DNA from: Iris pallida
Taxonomy: Eukaryota > Streptophyta > Magnoliopsida > Asparagales > Iridaceae
NCBI GenBank assembly: GCA_029216955.1
Contig: JANAVB010003400.1
Coordinates: 16,101,371-16,165,370 of the forward strand
Length of the DNA stretch: 64,000 bases
Direction of reading: 5' to 3'
Positions 21,027-31,099 of the stretch are shown piece after piece; the first letter of the stretch is position 1; each line of letters opens with the position of its first letter. The notes beneath the pieces were generated by a model that made no database searches, was not told the DNA's origin, and saw nothing but the letters and a program-made list of their open reading frames with translations. A program made the position numbers and the translations under genes.

Positions 21027-21539
21027 ACGCAGTTATAATATATAAGAAATATTGAATTAAGGAATTTACTTCATACCTTAGCGAGCTAGCTATCTTATTT
21101 TTTTACAATAGTGTTCTTTTGGTTCTACACAAGCTCAAATACACAGTTTTTAGTAGAAATTATATCGGACAAGTTTCTAAGCACAATCACATAATGAATA
21201 GATTTCCAAATTCAACTATAATATGTTCAAAATAAATCTATACTTACTATGTAACATAAACTAGCTTTTAGGAGGCACAAAATAGCTATTTAACTTGAAA
21301 ATTTATAGTTGGGGTTACTTAATATACCGGTACCTATAAATACATATTTTAACCAAGTAATCACAATAAAAAATGTCAAGTAAGGATAATTTCAAATCTG
21401 GACAGAATTAAAATATTGTGTTAAATTGATAAATTATCAAACTTACATATTTCAAGACTAAACCAAATATAACCTAGTATATACATATCATACTGAGTGT
21501 GTATAAAACTCGTAGTATATAGATTTCTAATTTATAATA

Positions 21540-21690
21540 TATATGTAACTTGTATCACTAAATTGTGTCAAGAAACATATTTATATACATATATAGCCAT
21601 GGTATATACGATTCCATAAGTTGTGTCCATACATCTCTTTATATATTTATATACATATATAAAAAATATATTTATATACATATAAAACTT
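21540..21690. repeat. AT-rich TATATACATA microsatellite-like tract
   Basis: Repeated TATATACATATA/TATTTATATACATAT units. They abut the point where the E integrase frame is lost, so this may mark a deletion or repair junction between LTR and pol. Confidence 0.7.
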
Positions 21691-22556
21691 AGAGGTAAAC
21701 CGAGTATCTCTGTCTGAGACGATAATCACCGGTACTCCATATTGACTTACAATATTTTTCATGTACATATCTGCTAAGAGCTCAGTAGGTTGACCGACCC
21801 TAAATGGCAAGAACATTGCAAATTTAGTAAGCCTGTCCACAATTACCCAGATGGCATTATTACCCTTTCTTGTTCTTGGAAGTTCGGATACAAAATCCAT
21901 CGTAATATGTTCCTATTCCATTCAGGTACAGGCAAGGGTTGCAAAAGTCTGGCGGTCTGTTGATGTTCGATCTTTACTTGTTGACATACCAAACATTTTG
22001 ACAAAAATTTGGCTATCTTCTGTTTCATTCCGTGCCACCAAAAATTCTGCTTCAAATCCTTATACATCTTTGTACTCCCAGGATGAATGGAGTACTGAGA
22101 ACTATGTGCTTTAGATATTATCTCGGTCCAGAGTTCTCCATATGGCACACACAAACGATTTCCAAACCTCAAGGATCCATCGGGATGCTTAATCAATCCA
22201 GTTTGTGTGCCAGCCTCAGTCTTGCTCCATAGTCTTTGCAGTTTCATATCATCCTTTTGTGCCTCTTTAATTCTTTCTATTAGGGATGATTGTATTTGTA
22301 AGTTTTCCCAGATTCCATCTGTTACTGGATATATTACTTCAATCTCCATCTTCCTCAAATCTTCCAATATTTCTTTAGGTGTATTCATAAAGAAAGTTGC
22401 AGGTCTTCTACTTAAGGCATCAGCTACTTTGTTTGCCTTTTCCGGATGATACTCCAACTCCATATCAAAGTCCTTAAGCAACTCTAACCACCTCTGTTGC
22501 CTCATGTTTAACTCTTTTTGAGTAAATACATATTTTAAACTTTTATGATCTGTATA
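21690..22556 (-). pseudogene. RNase H end and integrase fragment of chromovirus element E
   Basis: Minus-strand translation starts at the RNase H end (QQRWLELL...[10 protein letters not shown], then VADALSRR, a typical chromovirus string). It continues with the integrase zinc region ([25 protein letters not shown]) and the core ([32 protein letters not shown]). It stops abruptly near 21690 and is cut on the right by C at 22557. A frame change occurs between the zinc and core regions (about 21890-21905). Confidence 0.88.
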
Positions 22557-22763
22557 TGTTTACAAAAACAAAAATTTGTTTTATTCCAAACTTGTAAAAG
22601 AGTACAAAGTACAATAAATTCTGGGGAAGTACAACTTTAGGAATCTGATCAGAAGACGATCACTTTATCCCTTGGACTATGTGAACATGAAGACTGTAGC
22701 CTCTAGAGAACGCAGCAGCAATTTTACAAGAGTTCTTCATCTCCTTGATGATGATTGGAAACT

Positions 22764-22772
22764 CTATTTATA
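22764..22772 (-). promoter_or_regulatory. LTR TATA box of element C (3' LTR copy)
   Basis: The minus strand reads TATAAATAG. It lies at the boundary between the motif-rich U3 (22811-23455) and the R/U5 end, as in A. Confidence 0.55.
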
Positions 22773-22810
22773 GAGTTCAGGAAATAACTATTTTAGCAAT
22801 TATTCTGATG

Positions 22811-23455
22811 TGCGCGAGGCTAGATTGTGCCATACTGGATTGCGCCAACCTCCTGTTGTGCCAACTTCAATTCAGTTGTTAATCGTGTACTAACTATATT
22901 TAGACGCGTGGCATCGTATGATTGAGATACGCGTGGTCGTGTACAGTATAGTAGACACGTCTTGAGAGATTAGTGGCATGTGCACCACGTCATCCTGTTT
23001 TAGAATGTAAGTTGTCTCAACTTTATCAGGTTGCGCGAGCTTCAGTCAACAAGTCAACCTGCGCTTGATTTGAGCTGTGCCTACACACGTGGCAGCTTCT
23101 GAGTAAAAGTCGTTCAGGTTGCGCCCAGGCGCAACTAAGGATTTTGTTTAGATTGCGCCTGGGCGCAACTCACGAAATGTACAGGACAGCTGTCCACCAA
23201 CTTTTTCTTGAGCGGTACACTTCACGGGATTCGAAGAGATTTTTTTCGTTCTCTGTTGTGTCAGTCGTCAGTATGGTCAGGTAATGATGACCATTAAGTG
23301 TCAGATGCCACGTAGGCTTTGGCGCAAAAAGATTGGGCACGATCTGATATTAGGCACAATCTGATCGGTGGTGCAGTCTGCTTCATATCAGTGGCGCAAG
23401 TTGACTTTTGGGGCGCAACTTGATCACTGATCATTATATTGAAGGCACAACTTGA
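22811..23455 (-). repeat. TTGCGCC/GGCGCAA motif array in U3 of element C
   Basis: Numerous copies of TTGCGCC, TTGCGC and GGCGCAA with decayed versions (TTGTGCC, GGCACAA). They include two perfect inverted pairs: GTTGCGCCCAGGCGCAAC (23118-23135) and TTGCGCCTGGGCGCAA (23153-23168). Confidence 0.8.
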
Positions 23456-23470
23456 TTTTTAGGCTCTACA

Positions 23471-23485
23471 AGACCCCCTTCAAAG
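23471..23485 (-). other. Polypurine tract of element C
   Basis: The plus strand reads AGACCCCCTTCAAAG directly after the LTR, so the minus strand is purine-rich GAAGGGGGTCT before TGTAGAGCC. Element B has the identical PPT, which links the two families. Confidence 0.8.
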
Positions 23486-23686
23486 TTTTCAAAACTTAAA
23501 GATATAGCAAAGTTTTGGAATACTTTGAATTTATAAAAGTTTGACCAAGTCAAGTTGTGCCGGTCTTATGCTCGGTCATCATGATTAAATACCTTTCTCG
23601 AAAATATTCAATCTTCTCTTCGTCTTCTGAAGTTTTATTGATTTCTTTCAGTTTCCCATGAGGAATACGAAGAGTCAATTGGTTGA

Positions 23687-23693
23687 TATATAT
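23687..23693 (+). promoter_or_regulatory. Possible TATA box of the antisense frame in C
   Basis: TATATAT 44 bp upstream of the ATG at 23737. The spacing resembles that of the other antisense genes; the match itself is low-complexity. Confidence 0.4.
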
Positions 23694-23736
23694 ATGTAGT
23701 TGATCTCGGTACTTTGGTCTTCACTTTTGTTCTTCA

Positions 23737-24042
23737 ATGGCTCCCAAGAAGAAAGAGATGGAGACCAATGCTAACACCACAACCAAGTCTCCTGAAGCGA
23801 GACAAGATATTGCGCCTACAACCTTTTTGTTGGAGGTTGACCCAGCCTTGAGGGCAGTAAACTTTCTGAACTGTTTCGGTTTAACTCCGTCAGTCTTCAA
23901 TCGCTCGAGTGGCCGATCATCCTCTGAGGAGCACACCAATTCAGAGGGATTTCTCAACCTGATGTGTCGCTCGAGGATCTGCACCATGCAAGAGTTGAAC
24001 GCCGCCCTTCGTCAGACTGATGAAGGCAAGGACAAGAAATAA
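23737..24042 (+). CDS. Antisense ORF of element C next to the 3' LTR (101 aa), possible remnant of the large antisense gene
   Basis: The ATG lies about 270 bp inside the 3' LTR on the strand opposite gag-pol, as in B. The protein begins MAPKKKEME with a basic start, like the MVPKK start of exon 1 in B. A middle stretch (LLEVDPALRAVNFLNCFG) is followed by a Ser-rich and a charged tail. It ends in a normal stop rather than a splice donor. It may therefore be a shortened derivative of the first exon or an unrelated short gene; no known domain is recognised. No PMD-coding sequence was found on the other side of B. Confidence 0.45.
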   Translation: MAPKKKEMETNANTTTKSPEARQDIAPTTFLLEVDPALRAVNFLNCFGLTPSVFNRSSGRSSSEEHTNSEGFLNLMCRSRICTMQELNAALRQTDEGKDKK

Positions 24043-24473
24043 TGTTCTTAGGCAGAACAACTTTTTATTTTTTTATGTCCTTGGTTGTAGGGGTCTACCC
24101 GTCTTTATGCAATGAAACCTAAAATTTTTGATTTTGTGTGGCTGTGATTTCGAATAGTTCTCATGGACATATTCTTTTAACCAATTCTTCGTTTTACTGT
24201 TTCTTCTGAAGAATACGTGGCAATTGTTGTACGATTGTAGATGCCCATTTTTAATTCTTTCCCAAAAATAGGATCCTGGAACGACGCACCCATCTCCTCT
24301 TTAACCTCTTTTAAAAAGGACATCCAGAAAGAATCATTCATATTCTCTCAAACAAATGTTTTCCCACAAGGCTTCACTTGCTCTACTTCATTCTGACACA
24401 ATTTGCTTGCATGCTGTGTCATCAAAAACTAGTAAGTCTGCGCTAAGTATTTCTGAAAATAGGCACACTATGG
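24043..24473. other. Non-coding internal DNA of C up to the B insertion site
   Basis: AT-rich. I see no gene, only a possible 3' UTR for the 101-aa frame. It ends with the 5-bp target site TATGG duplicated around B. Confidence 0.6.
24469..24473. repeat. Target site duplication of element B, left copy (TATGG)
   Basis: TATGG directly before the LTR start at 24474; an identical copy follows the other LTR at 42433-42437. Confidence 0.92.
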
Positions 24474-24844
24474 TGTTTGCCATAAAATATAAAAGAGCAG
24501 AACAGTTTTATGGGAGGACTAGACTTTTACTTCACGTTACAAACTCGCTTGTACAAAGAAAGCCTAGGGACGAAAACCTAGGTACAACAATCTAAGTACA
24601 ATTATTTATTTTTGATTCTGGAGGGTGACGGTAGAGGCTCGGGAAAGCGACGGCAGCTCTGCCTTACTCCTTGGATGATCGGACGTAGCCTTGGCTCCTT
24701 TGACGAGATGCTTGGCGTTGACGAAGAAATGCTCTTCTTGCTCTCCTCGTATTGCTCTTCTGGCTTCTCTCTCTGGATTGATCTCTGTGTATTTTTCTCT
24801 CTGATTATTGGAGGAGCGTCCTTTTGCAAGGGAATGGTACCTTG

Positions 24845-24856
24845 CTATTTATAATA
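24845..24856 (-). promoter_or_regulatory. LTR TATA box of element B (3' LTR copy)
   Basis: The minus strand reads TATTATAAATAG, with the CCGCAT array (25150-25740) on its upstream side. The 5' LTR copy is near 41516-41527. Confidence 0.55.
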
Positions 24857-25149
24857 GTGAGGGGCATCATTAGGGTTTGCAATGATTGCCTATTCTCTAA
24901 GTGGCGGCGGCCTAGTAAATGATCAATCTGGGCCATCAATCTTGAACGTGAAGGATCTGGGCCCTTAATGAGGATTATGCCATATCATGTCAGTAATTAA
25001 TGTTGATTATAATAAATTCCCATCATGATGATTTGCCGATGTCCGCAAATCTAAATGAATCAATTTAATTCATTCTTTTGCCACGTGTTCCAAATTATTG
25101 GGATCTGACCCAAAATTTGATTATCTTTAGGACACGTGTCCTGTCATCA

Positions 25150-25740
25150 TTGTTGAGCCGTATGAGGAGCGTTCGTATTTGGGCCGCATGAAGGTCGTCA
25201 TGACCGAGCCGCATGAAAGATTTCATGACCGAGCCGCATGAATAGTCTCTATACTCGAACCGCATGAAGGTTGTCATGACCGAGCCGCATGAATATGTTC
25301 ATGACCGAGCCGCATGGGGGTCTTCATGGCCGAGCCGCATGAGAGTCTTCATGACCGAGCCACATGGGTTTCTTCATGGCCGAGCCGCATGGGGGACCTT
25401 CATGATTGAACCGCATAGGTTTCTCTGCACTGGCCGCGTAAACTCGTATAGTCTGGCCGCATAAACTTGCCTCGAAGCTGCAAAGATTTTCTCCAGTTCC
25501 CTAGGAAGATAGTGCTCTTGTGTCAGTTATTATGACTACTTTATGTCAGGGCTGTCAGCTGTCATCTGTCAGCCGTCACAGCATTAATTGTATTTGAATG
25601 ACGCTGGGTACAGCTGTTCTGAAAAGACACGTGGCTTCTCTCCGCGGGCCGCATGGAGTCCACTCGAACTACCTATATATTTGAGCCGCATAGGGCTCCT
25701 GAGCCGCATGCGGCTCCTTGGCCGCATAGATCATTTTTCT
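25150..25740 (-). repeat. CCGCAT motif array in U3 of element B (3' LTR)
   Basis: Fourteen exact CCGCAT copies plus variants (CCGTAT, CCACAT, CCGCGT). Most are within GAGCCGCATGA and spaced about 25-35 bp, often as CATGACCGAGCCGCATG. One copy is GAGCCGCATGCGGCTC, a perfect palindrome. The same array is in the 5' LTR at about 41827-42410. Confidence 0.9.
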
Positions 25741-25761
25741 CTTCTTTTTCATGCTTCTACA

Positions 25762-25776
25762 AGACCCCCTTCAAAG
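25762..25776 (-). other. Polypurine tract of element B
   Basis: The plus strand reads AGACCCCCTTCAAAG immediately inside the 3' LTR, identical to that of C. Confidence 0.85.
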
Positions 25777-25830
25777 TTTTCAATTTGCAAAATTGAAATA
25801 CTTTGAATAAGAAGCATGGTTATGCGAGAG

Positions 25831-25912
25831 CCGCATGGATGTATTCTGTCCTAGCCGCATGGATTTGTCCAGCCGCATGATTATCTCAACCGCATAACTC
25901 TCTGAGCCGCAT
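25831..25912 (+). repeat. CCGCAT array upstream of the antisense gene of B
   Basis: Five exact CCGCAT copies in about 85 bp, outside the LTR, roughly 220-300 bp upstream of the antisense TATA box. Confidence 0.8.
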
Positions 25913-26133
25913 GGGCTGTTTTGGGCGCATGAGCTTCTTGCCACGTCTTCCTGCCACGTGTGCAAATCTTCTGTGAATCTTTTGTATTTAATGCTCTTGA
26001 TTTGCTGTCAGATTTTAAGAACCGCTTTTTTGGGCCAGGATTCTAAGAGTCAGGCTATTATTCAGCCGTTTTGCCTCGATGACCGAAGAGTCGGTCATCA
26101 TGTTGCACGCAGATCGAGGCATTCCTTTTTTGT

Positions 26134-26143
26134 CTATAAATAG
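26134..26143 (+). promoter_or_regulatory. TATA box of the antisense gene of B
   Basis: CTATAAATAG lies 79 bp upstream of the ATG at 26222. The same 10-mer precedes the small antisense gene of C at 43566. Confidence 0.7.
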
Positions 26144-26363
26144 AAACACTCTCGTTCTGGGAAATCTTCTTTGCTCTCTTCGATCTTTCGCTGTTCTAAC
26201 TCCTTTCTCTCCTAAGCACCTATGGTTCCCAAGAAGGTTGCTGCGTCGAAGGCTGCGAAGGGCAAGGCGGTCGCTTCTACGGCGACTGCGGCGACGAACG
26301 TGGCCACTCCTCCGCCGGCCGCTGTTCACTCTGTTCATCCCGACGTTCATCCACCTATTGTTG

Positions 26364-26938
26364 GTAAGGGCGTTGCCTTAGAACCCTAACTGCCATGGCT
26401 CTGCTGCATAATTTATGCACAAGCCGCATGTACAAGGTTCGTCGATATGACCGCATAAGCACTTCGCCCAGGGGGCCACATGGGCTTGTCATACTCGATC
26501 TGAACCGCATATATATTTTCGGTTCGGGCCGCATGAGCGTAGTTCTCTTTTGAACCGCATAAGCTCATCTGCTTGTAGCCGTATGAGTCTGTCTGTTCAG
26601 GGCCGCATGACTCCGCGTGGACTTTGAACCGCATAGTCTCACCTGAATCCGAGCCGCATCAGCGCCTAGGTTTGTCTGTTGAGTCCATGTGAACCTTGAA
26701 CCGCATAGGCCCTTCTGAACCCAAACCGCAGAAGCTTCATAAGCTCATCTGAACTTGATTTGTATGGACTCGTCTGACTCGGAGTCGCATAAGGCTATGA
26801 TGAACCGAACCGCATGGACTCATCTGGTTCTGAGCTGCATGAGGCTGTGACGACCCGAGCCGCATAGACTCAAATGATCTTTCAAACGCTCCTTTGTTTT
26901 GACTGTCCTCTAATCTTGTTTCTTTCGTCTATCTTCAG
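26364..26938 (+). other. Intron 1 of the antisense gene of B (575 bp), packed with CCGCAT motifs
   Basis: Donor TTG|GTAAGG and acceptor CTATCTTCAG|TG. Phase 1, joining the exon 1 and exon 2 frames exactly. It holds eleven exact CCGCAT copies and four one-base variants between about 26420 and 26875. Confidence 0.8.
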
Positions 26939-27436
26939 TGAATCTGCCAGTAAATCCTGCGGAGAAACTTCTGGTTGGCTCGAATCAACTTGCCATGGAT
27001 GTACGACGGGACGATTTAGTTCGTCAAGTGTCAGAGAAGCTCCTTGTTAATGAGCCTTTGGAGCGACTGAATGTTATCAGGGTTCAATCTTTCCAATTCC
27101 TTAGTGACATGATGAGCTCCAGGAAGCTAGATGGGAAGTATCTGAGGCCGGTCTTCCTCTTTGGGGATGCATTGACCATAAAAAACTCTCGAGTACAGGA
27201 TATTTTCGAGAGTTGGGATTTTAATCTGGACGGGATGCCGATTCATATCCCCATTATGAAGCGTCATTTCCCTCTTGCGTGGTTCAACATGATCTTGTTG
27301 GACAGGCAGATGACAGACCCCCTCACTCCAACCAGACCGGGGATGTTTGTGGATAACATCCGTTACAATAAAACTACTGGGTCGGTACGCGCGATCAAGG
27401 ATTCGGCCAGTCGATCTGTGATGGGGTTAGCTCCGG

Positions 27437-27501
27437 GTACCTTCATCAACACACCCGGTCCTAACTTCTCATTTTCTCAGGCTGATACCTTCCTGAGCCA
27501 G
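27437..27501 (+). other. Possible 65-bp intron (or frameshift zone) in the antisense gene of B
   Basis: The exon 2 frame ends at a TAG (27532-27534), while the PMD frame opens after a stop at 27483-27485. A GT at 27437 and an AG at 27500-27501 would join them in phase 1, like other introns of these genes. A plain indel is an equally good explanation. Confidence 0.4.
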
Positions 27502-29393
27502 GGTCCTATCCTGTTGGCAGATTGGCACTGTTAGGCTGGTTACACCCCATTCCCTCGTGGGCTAACCTGAACTCGTGGATTCTGCAGAAATACGAGACGT
27601 TTTTGCGAGAAGTCAATCTTTATGATGTGATCCGGGGTACCAGCCACGGATTGCCCATTAATAAGCTGTTGTTCATGGCCCTTTTGGAGATGTATAACCA
27701 TCAGACAGGGACTTTCTTCACACTTGTAGGGGAGTTAGGGCTCGCTCTCCGTGAGATGTATGCTGTCTCCAAGCTTTCCTGGGGAGACGAGCCCTTCGAA
27801 GCGTACACTCCAACGAACGAGAAGTTCCAGGATCTAGATCGACGATTCCCAGGCTTCGTCGCTGTGTACCAAGAACTATTATGTCACCATAGTACCTGTC
27901 ACCAAACGGCTATCAAGAAAAATGATAGCTCGAAAGGGGACACTCCCCATACCAACTCTTGGGTCTCCTATCTTTTTAAATTCAATGCTGCTGGCCGAGT
28001 TACTTCCCGAGATCGTCAAACTCCTAGGGAAGTAGAAGGCTTGGTGTCGACTGCTAGGAGGTCGAAGTCTAAGGGTGACAAGTTTGGGAGCCAGATTGAC
28101 TCCTTCAGCTATTTTTATTATGGTACTCGGCGGCTGTCAGAGAAGGCACTCTTGGCAGGTTTTTTAATGGTGTGGCTGTGCAATTATGTGGTCTTAGGAG
28201 GGGCAGGTTCCATCGAGAGAATCGGCCGTCACTTTATTCTTCCCGCCGTGAAGTTGGCCTTTGGGGTAAGGCTGGCTCTTCTTTCCGCTATGGTGTGCAG
28301 CATTCATCATGGTCTCTGCGCCTTCTCATCCAAGGTTATTGCTCGTGACGTGGTGATGGACTTTGAACGTATAGATCTGCCTTATCATTACCTGCTGGGG
28401 TGGCTGTTGTTGCATTATCGGTTTTTGATGAGGCCTGGGACGGGAGACGGCGTTACGGACGACGACGCTTTTCTTTTCAGGTATCGCCATCAGCCTTGGG
28501 AATATAGTACCATACCGGCGTGTCGGAGGATGCTGGCGAGGGTAGACGGATATGATTTCTTTGTGTCCGTTCCCCGTTTTACCGACCAGGAAGTGAGGAG
28601 TGTCCACGTTGATGGCGTTGGATCTCCTCATTTCTTACCTGAGAAGATGCGTTTCTGGTTGCGTAACATTCGCCCGGCGCATTTAGTTTATCGCAACCGC
28701 AATACTGTGTACCTGGAGCCCTACTTGCCCAGTAGGTTTTCCCGTCAATTTGGGTACAGTCAACTATTCCTTGGGCGTCCCAGTTCCTGCCTGGGATTTG
28801 AGGGTAGCATCCTTGATGGTATTAGGGCATGGAGCTACTATGACACTTGTCATACTCGAACTAGTTTCTCAGTTCCTGCAGCAAACGTGCTAGAGAAAAT
28901 CTTGCATATGGCAGCCTTATACCATGTTATGACAAACCAGCCTCCTGTTGATTTTGACCCAAGGACTAGCTTCATCATGGGCACTCGTTTGGCGGAGAGG
29001 GCTACGGTGTCGAAGGCAAAGAAGAAAGGGGCGAATAGGGTTCCCGTACCCGACTCCAAGTCCTTTGACATATTTGAGAGAAACAACGAGCGGGACGACG
29101 ATGACTCTCTCTCTTCTGGTGGTGAAGCAGCGGCGGATCAGCCGCCCATCATGGCAGATGAGATGATGACGGATCAGCCGTCGGTTGTATTAGATGAGGT
29201 GGTAGATCAGTTGTCACCTGTATCAGAGGCGGTAAGGGTAGAACCACCGCCTGTCGTGCCTGGTCCCTTGCGTAAGCAAGGCAGGCGTGAGTCTACTGAC
29301 GGAGGAGTAGCCTTTTCCGTAAAGAGAGCTGCGGTCAGGCCTCGTAGGCTACTTATTACGGAGAGGGGTGAAAATGCTGACGATGTTCCGGAG

Positions 29394-29477
29394 GTAAGAC
29401 TATGTTGGAGCCATCTCCTTGTTGTGGTTTTCTTTTTCTTGGAGATATGACATAATCCTTTTTTTTCTTCTTTATAG
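29394..29477 (+). other. GT-AG intron of the antisense gene of B (84 bp)
   Basis: Donor GAG|GTAAGA; acceptor TTCTTTATAG|GCG after a long T-rich tract. Phase 0. It removes an in-frame stop at 29448-29450 and joins two open frames. Confidence 0.8.
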
Positions 29478-29817
29478 GCGTCTAACGAACCAGGCTCTCA
29501 TGAACCGTCTGCTGCCCCTGGAGTTGATCCGGCCCTTGCTGCTTTGATTAGCGGCATGTGTGTCACGGTCCTTTCTGTGGGGGCTTTCTCAGCGGCGGCT
29601 GAGGACTCCCAAGTTGCTGAGGCCTCGGTTCGGGGTGACGAAGGTTTCCTCGGGCCTGTTTTCGAGATTGCTGAATTTCAGCAAGGCGACGCCGATCTCG
29701 TCGCATCCCCTCCCGAGGGTGCCGGGGCGGAGGAGTTTATTATATTTGACTCGGAGGCTGCTGGTGAAGAGGTTGCGGTGGCTGTAGGCGAACCTCAGCC
29801 TCCACACTCTTCCGTTG

Positions 29818-29913
29818 GTAAGATAAGCCAAATATTGACTAGTGAGGGGGCTTATTTGCTCTATCAACATATCCTCCAGGTCAAATCGATTCATGGTTGT
29901 CTTGGCCCTACAG
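29818..29913 (+). other. Probable GT-AG intron of the antisense gene of B (96 bp)
   Basis: Donor GTTG|GTAAGA, acceptor GGCCCTACAG|GT, phase 1. The interval is a multiple of three and open, so retention would also keep the frame. The good splice sites are the only evidence. Confidence 0.55.
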
Positions 29914-31093
29914 GTCCTGACCCTTTACTTCCCACAGCGGATGTTCTTGGGGAAGGCTCGGCCTGCTGCGATCTGGGGGAAAGGAGCGTTTCCTCTCCTT
30001 CACCGACTCATGTCGAGGGGCCTCCCGCCAGCTCCGGGCAGATGGGAGTGGAGCTTGTTCCGGGAGCAATGGTCTCCGCCTCATCCTCTGCTGCTTATAC
30101 GGCTTCGGAGATTGACTTCTCGGCCCTGCCGAGCATTCAAGTTCTGCGGGCTGCTGAAGAGGAGTTGGCCGCTGTTCATGCGTCCTTCCGCACGGAGTTT
30201 GTTTCCCTTGTGGCAGGAGCGGCAGATTCTGTTACGTCTTCTTCAGTGTGCCAGCTACACTCCCGTTGACGTCGGCTTCTTCGGAGGCTCTGGACGAGGT
30301 GTCTCAGGATGTGGTCGACAACTTCTATCGCCATTTAAAGAGGGGCGTAGATGCTGTCGTAGAACGGGGGATCCTTTTTTCTCTGTCCCTGCGGTGCGCT
30401 CGGGGTCAGATTGAAACTTTGAAGGCTCTTCCTGACGGGGTGGGGTTGGCTGTGCTCCTGGAGCCCAAGTTGGTAGAGGCTGATCAGCTCGTGACCCGAT
30501 TGTTGGTGTTACGGCAAGCTGACTTGCCTGCTACGATTGAACGGGAGCGGGGCTTCCTTATTGTCGCTCGGGATAGGATAAAGCTCACTCGAGACACTGT
30601 CGGGCCAGTTGTGAAGGGGGACCTTGACGAGCTTTCCACTTCGTATGACAGGCTGGGCGTCGAAGTCAAGCTTGTAGGGCTCGGGAAGAGACTGCTTCTC
30701 GTGTAATAGCTGACACGAAGGAGCGGATTCTCGCACTTCAGAGGGAATTGGCCTTCCTAGAGTCGGAGCTGAAGGCTGCTCATGCGGAACAGGAGTCAAT
30801 CGTTCGGGAGGCCGAGAAGGTTTTCCGATCTTCTGTTAACCTGAAGCGGGCTTTCAAGAAATTCGAGGACAACTGGCAAGCTCATGCTCATCTGGAGGAC
30901 GCGACGGTGCTGACCCAAGAGGCGGAGCGTCGAGCTAAACCGAGGTTTGGGCGGTCGGTTGCCTTGCTGACGGACCGTCTCACGACATTATGTGCCCCGG
31001 AGCAGTGATCAGTTTTCTGTTTTCTTTTGCTTTTTTTTTCATTTTCATTTTGTAAGGGATGTGATCCCAAATGATGTAGCACTTTGAATTCTG

Positions 31094-31099
31094 AATAAA
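31094..31099 (+). terminator. Poly(A) signal AATAAA of the antisense gene of B
   Basis: AATAAA about 85 bp after the stop codon, downstream of a T-rich stretch. Confidence 0.5.

Larger units (their letters stand above)
19760..21690 (-). repeat. LTR or 3' region of element E (chromovirus-like), right boundary uncertain
   Basis: The minus strand ends GGGGCGTGACA at 19760, the classic end of a Tekay-like LTR, inserted into the pol of H. I cannot fix the other LTR end. It must lie before about 21690, where integrase coding sequence starts abruptly. Stretches above 300 bp here (19800-20900, 21040-21540) show no gene. Confidence 0.6.
22557..23470 (-). repeat. 3' LTR of element C (914 bp)
   Basis: On the plus strand it runs TGTTTAC...GGCTCTACA. 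It is inserted into E pol on the left, and the PPT complement (AGACCCCCTTC) follows on the right. The minus-strand TATA box CTATAAATAG is at 22764-22772. Confidence 0.9.
22557..24473 (-). mobile_element. Element C, left part (3' LTR and 3' internal region)
   Basis: This Tat-lineage element is split by B; the other part is 42433-53496. The LTR here matches the LTR fragment at 52932-53496 base for base over long stretches. It contains the 3' LTR, PPT, an antisense frame at 23737-24042 and about 430 bp of non-coding DNA up to the B insertion. Confidence 0.9.
24474..25761 (-). repeat. 3' LTR of element B (1288 bp)
   Basis: Plus strand TGTTTGCCATAAAAT...TGCTTCTACA. It aligns end to end with 41145-42432. 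It carries the CCGCAT array in U3 and a minus-strand TATA box at about 24845-24856. Confidence 0.95.
26222..31008 (+). pseudogene. Antisense multi-exon gene of element B: plant mobile domain (PMD) protein with acidic linker and coiled coil
   Basis: Exon 1 (26222-26363) encodes a basic Ala/Lys/Pro-rich start (MVPKKVAASKAAKGK). Exon 2 (26939 to about 27436 or 27534) has conserved LFGDALTI and MKRHFPLAWFNMILLDRQM. The next exon (about 27502-29393) has the PMD core: HPIPSWANLNSWILQKYETF, NKLLFMALLEMYN, GELGLALREMY, and the closing YLPSRFSRQFGYSQLFLG. PMD proteins (MAIN/MAIL1 in Arabidopsis) act in the nucleus in gene expression and transposon silencing, and PMDs are known inside plant transposons. 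Exons from 29478 give an acidic linker, then a coiled coil to the stop at 31006-31008. Two frame changes (near 30253 and 30685) after the PMD suggest this copy is damaged. It is transcribed, if at all, against gag-pol. Confidence 0.8.

Noticed and set aside
19760..22556. E LTR and E pol fragment as two unrelated insertions
   Set aside because: Both are minus-strand chromovirus-like and adjacent, so one element with an internal deletion near 21690 is simpler; the alternative cannot be excluded without the flank.
28326..28631. Minus-strand 101-aa frame opposite the PMD exon
   Set aside because: Shadow of the plus-strand PMD coding sequence; the plus strand has the domain blocks and splice sites.
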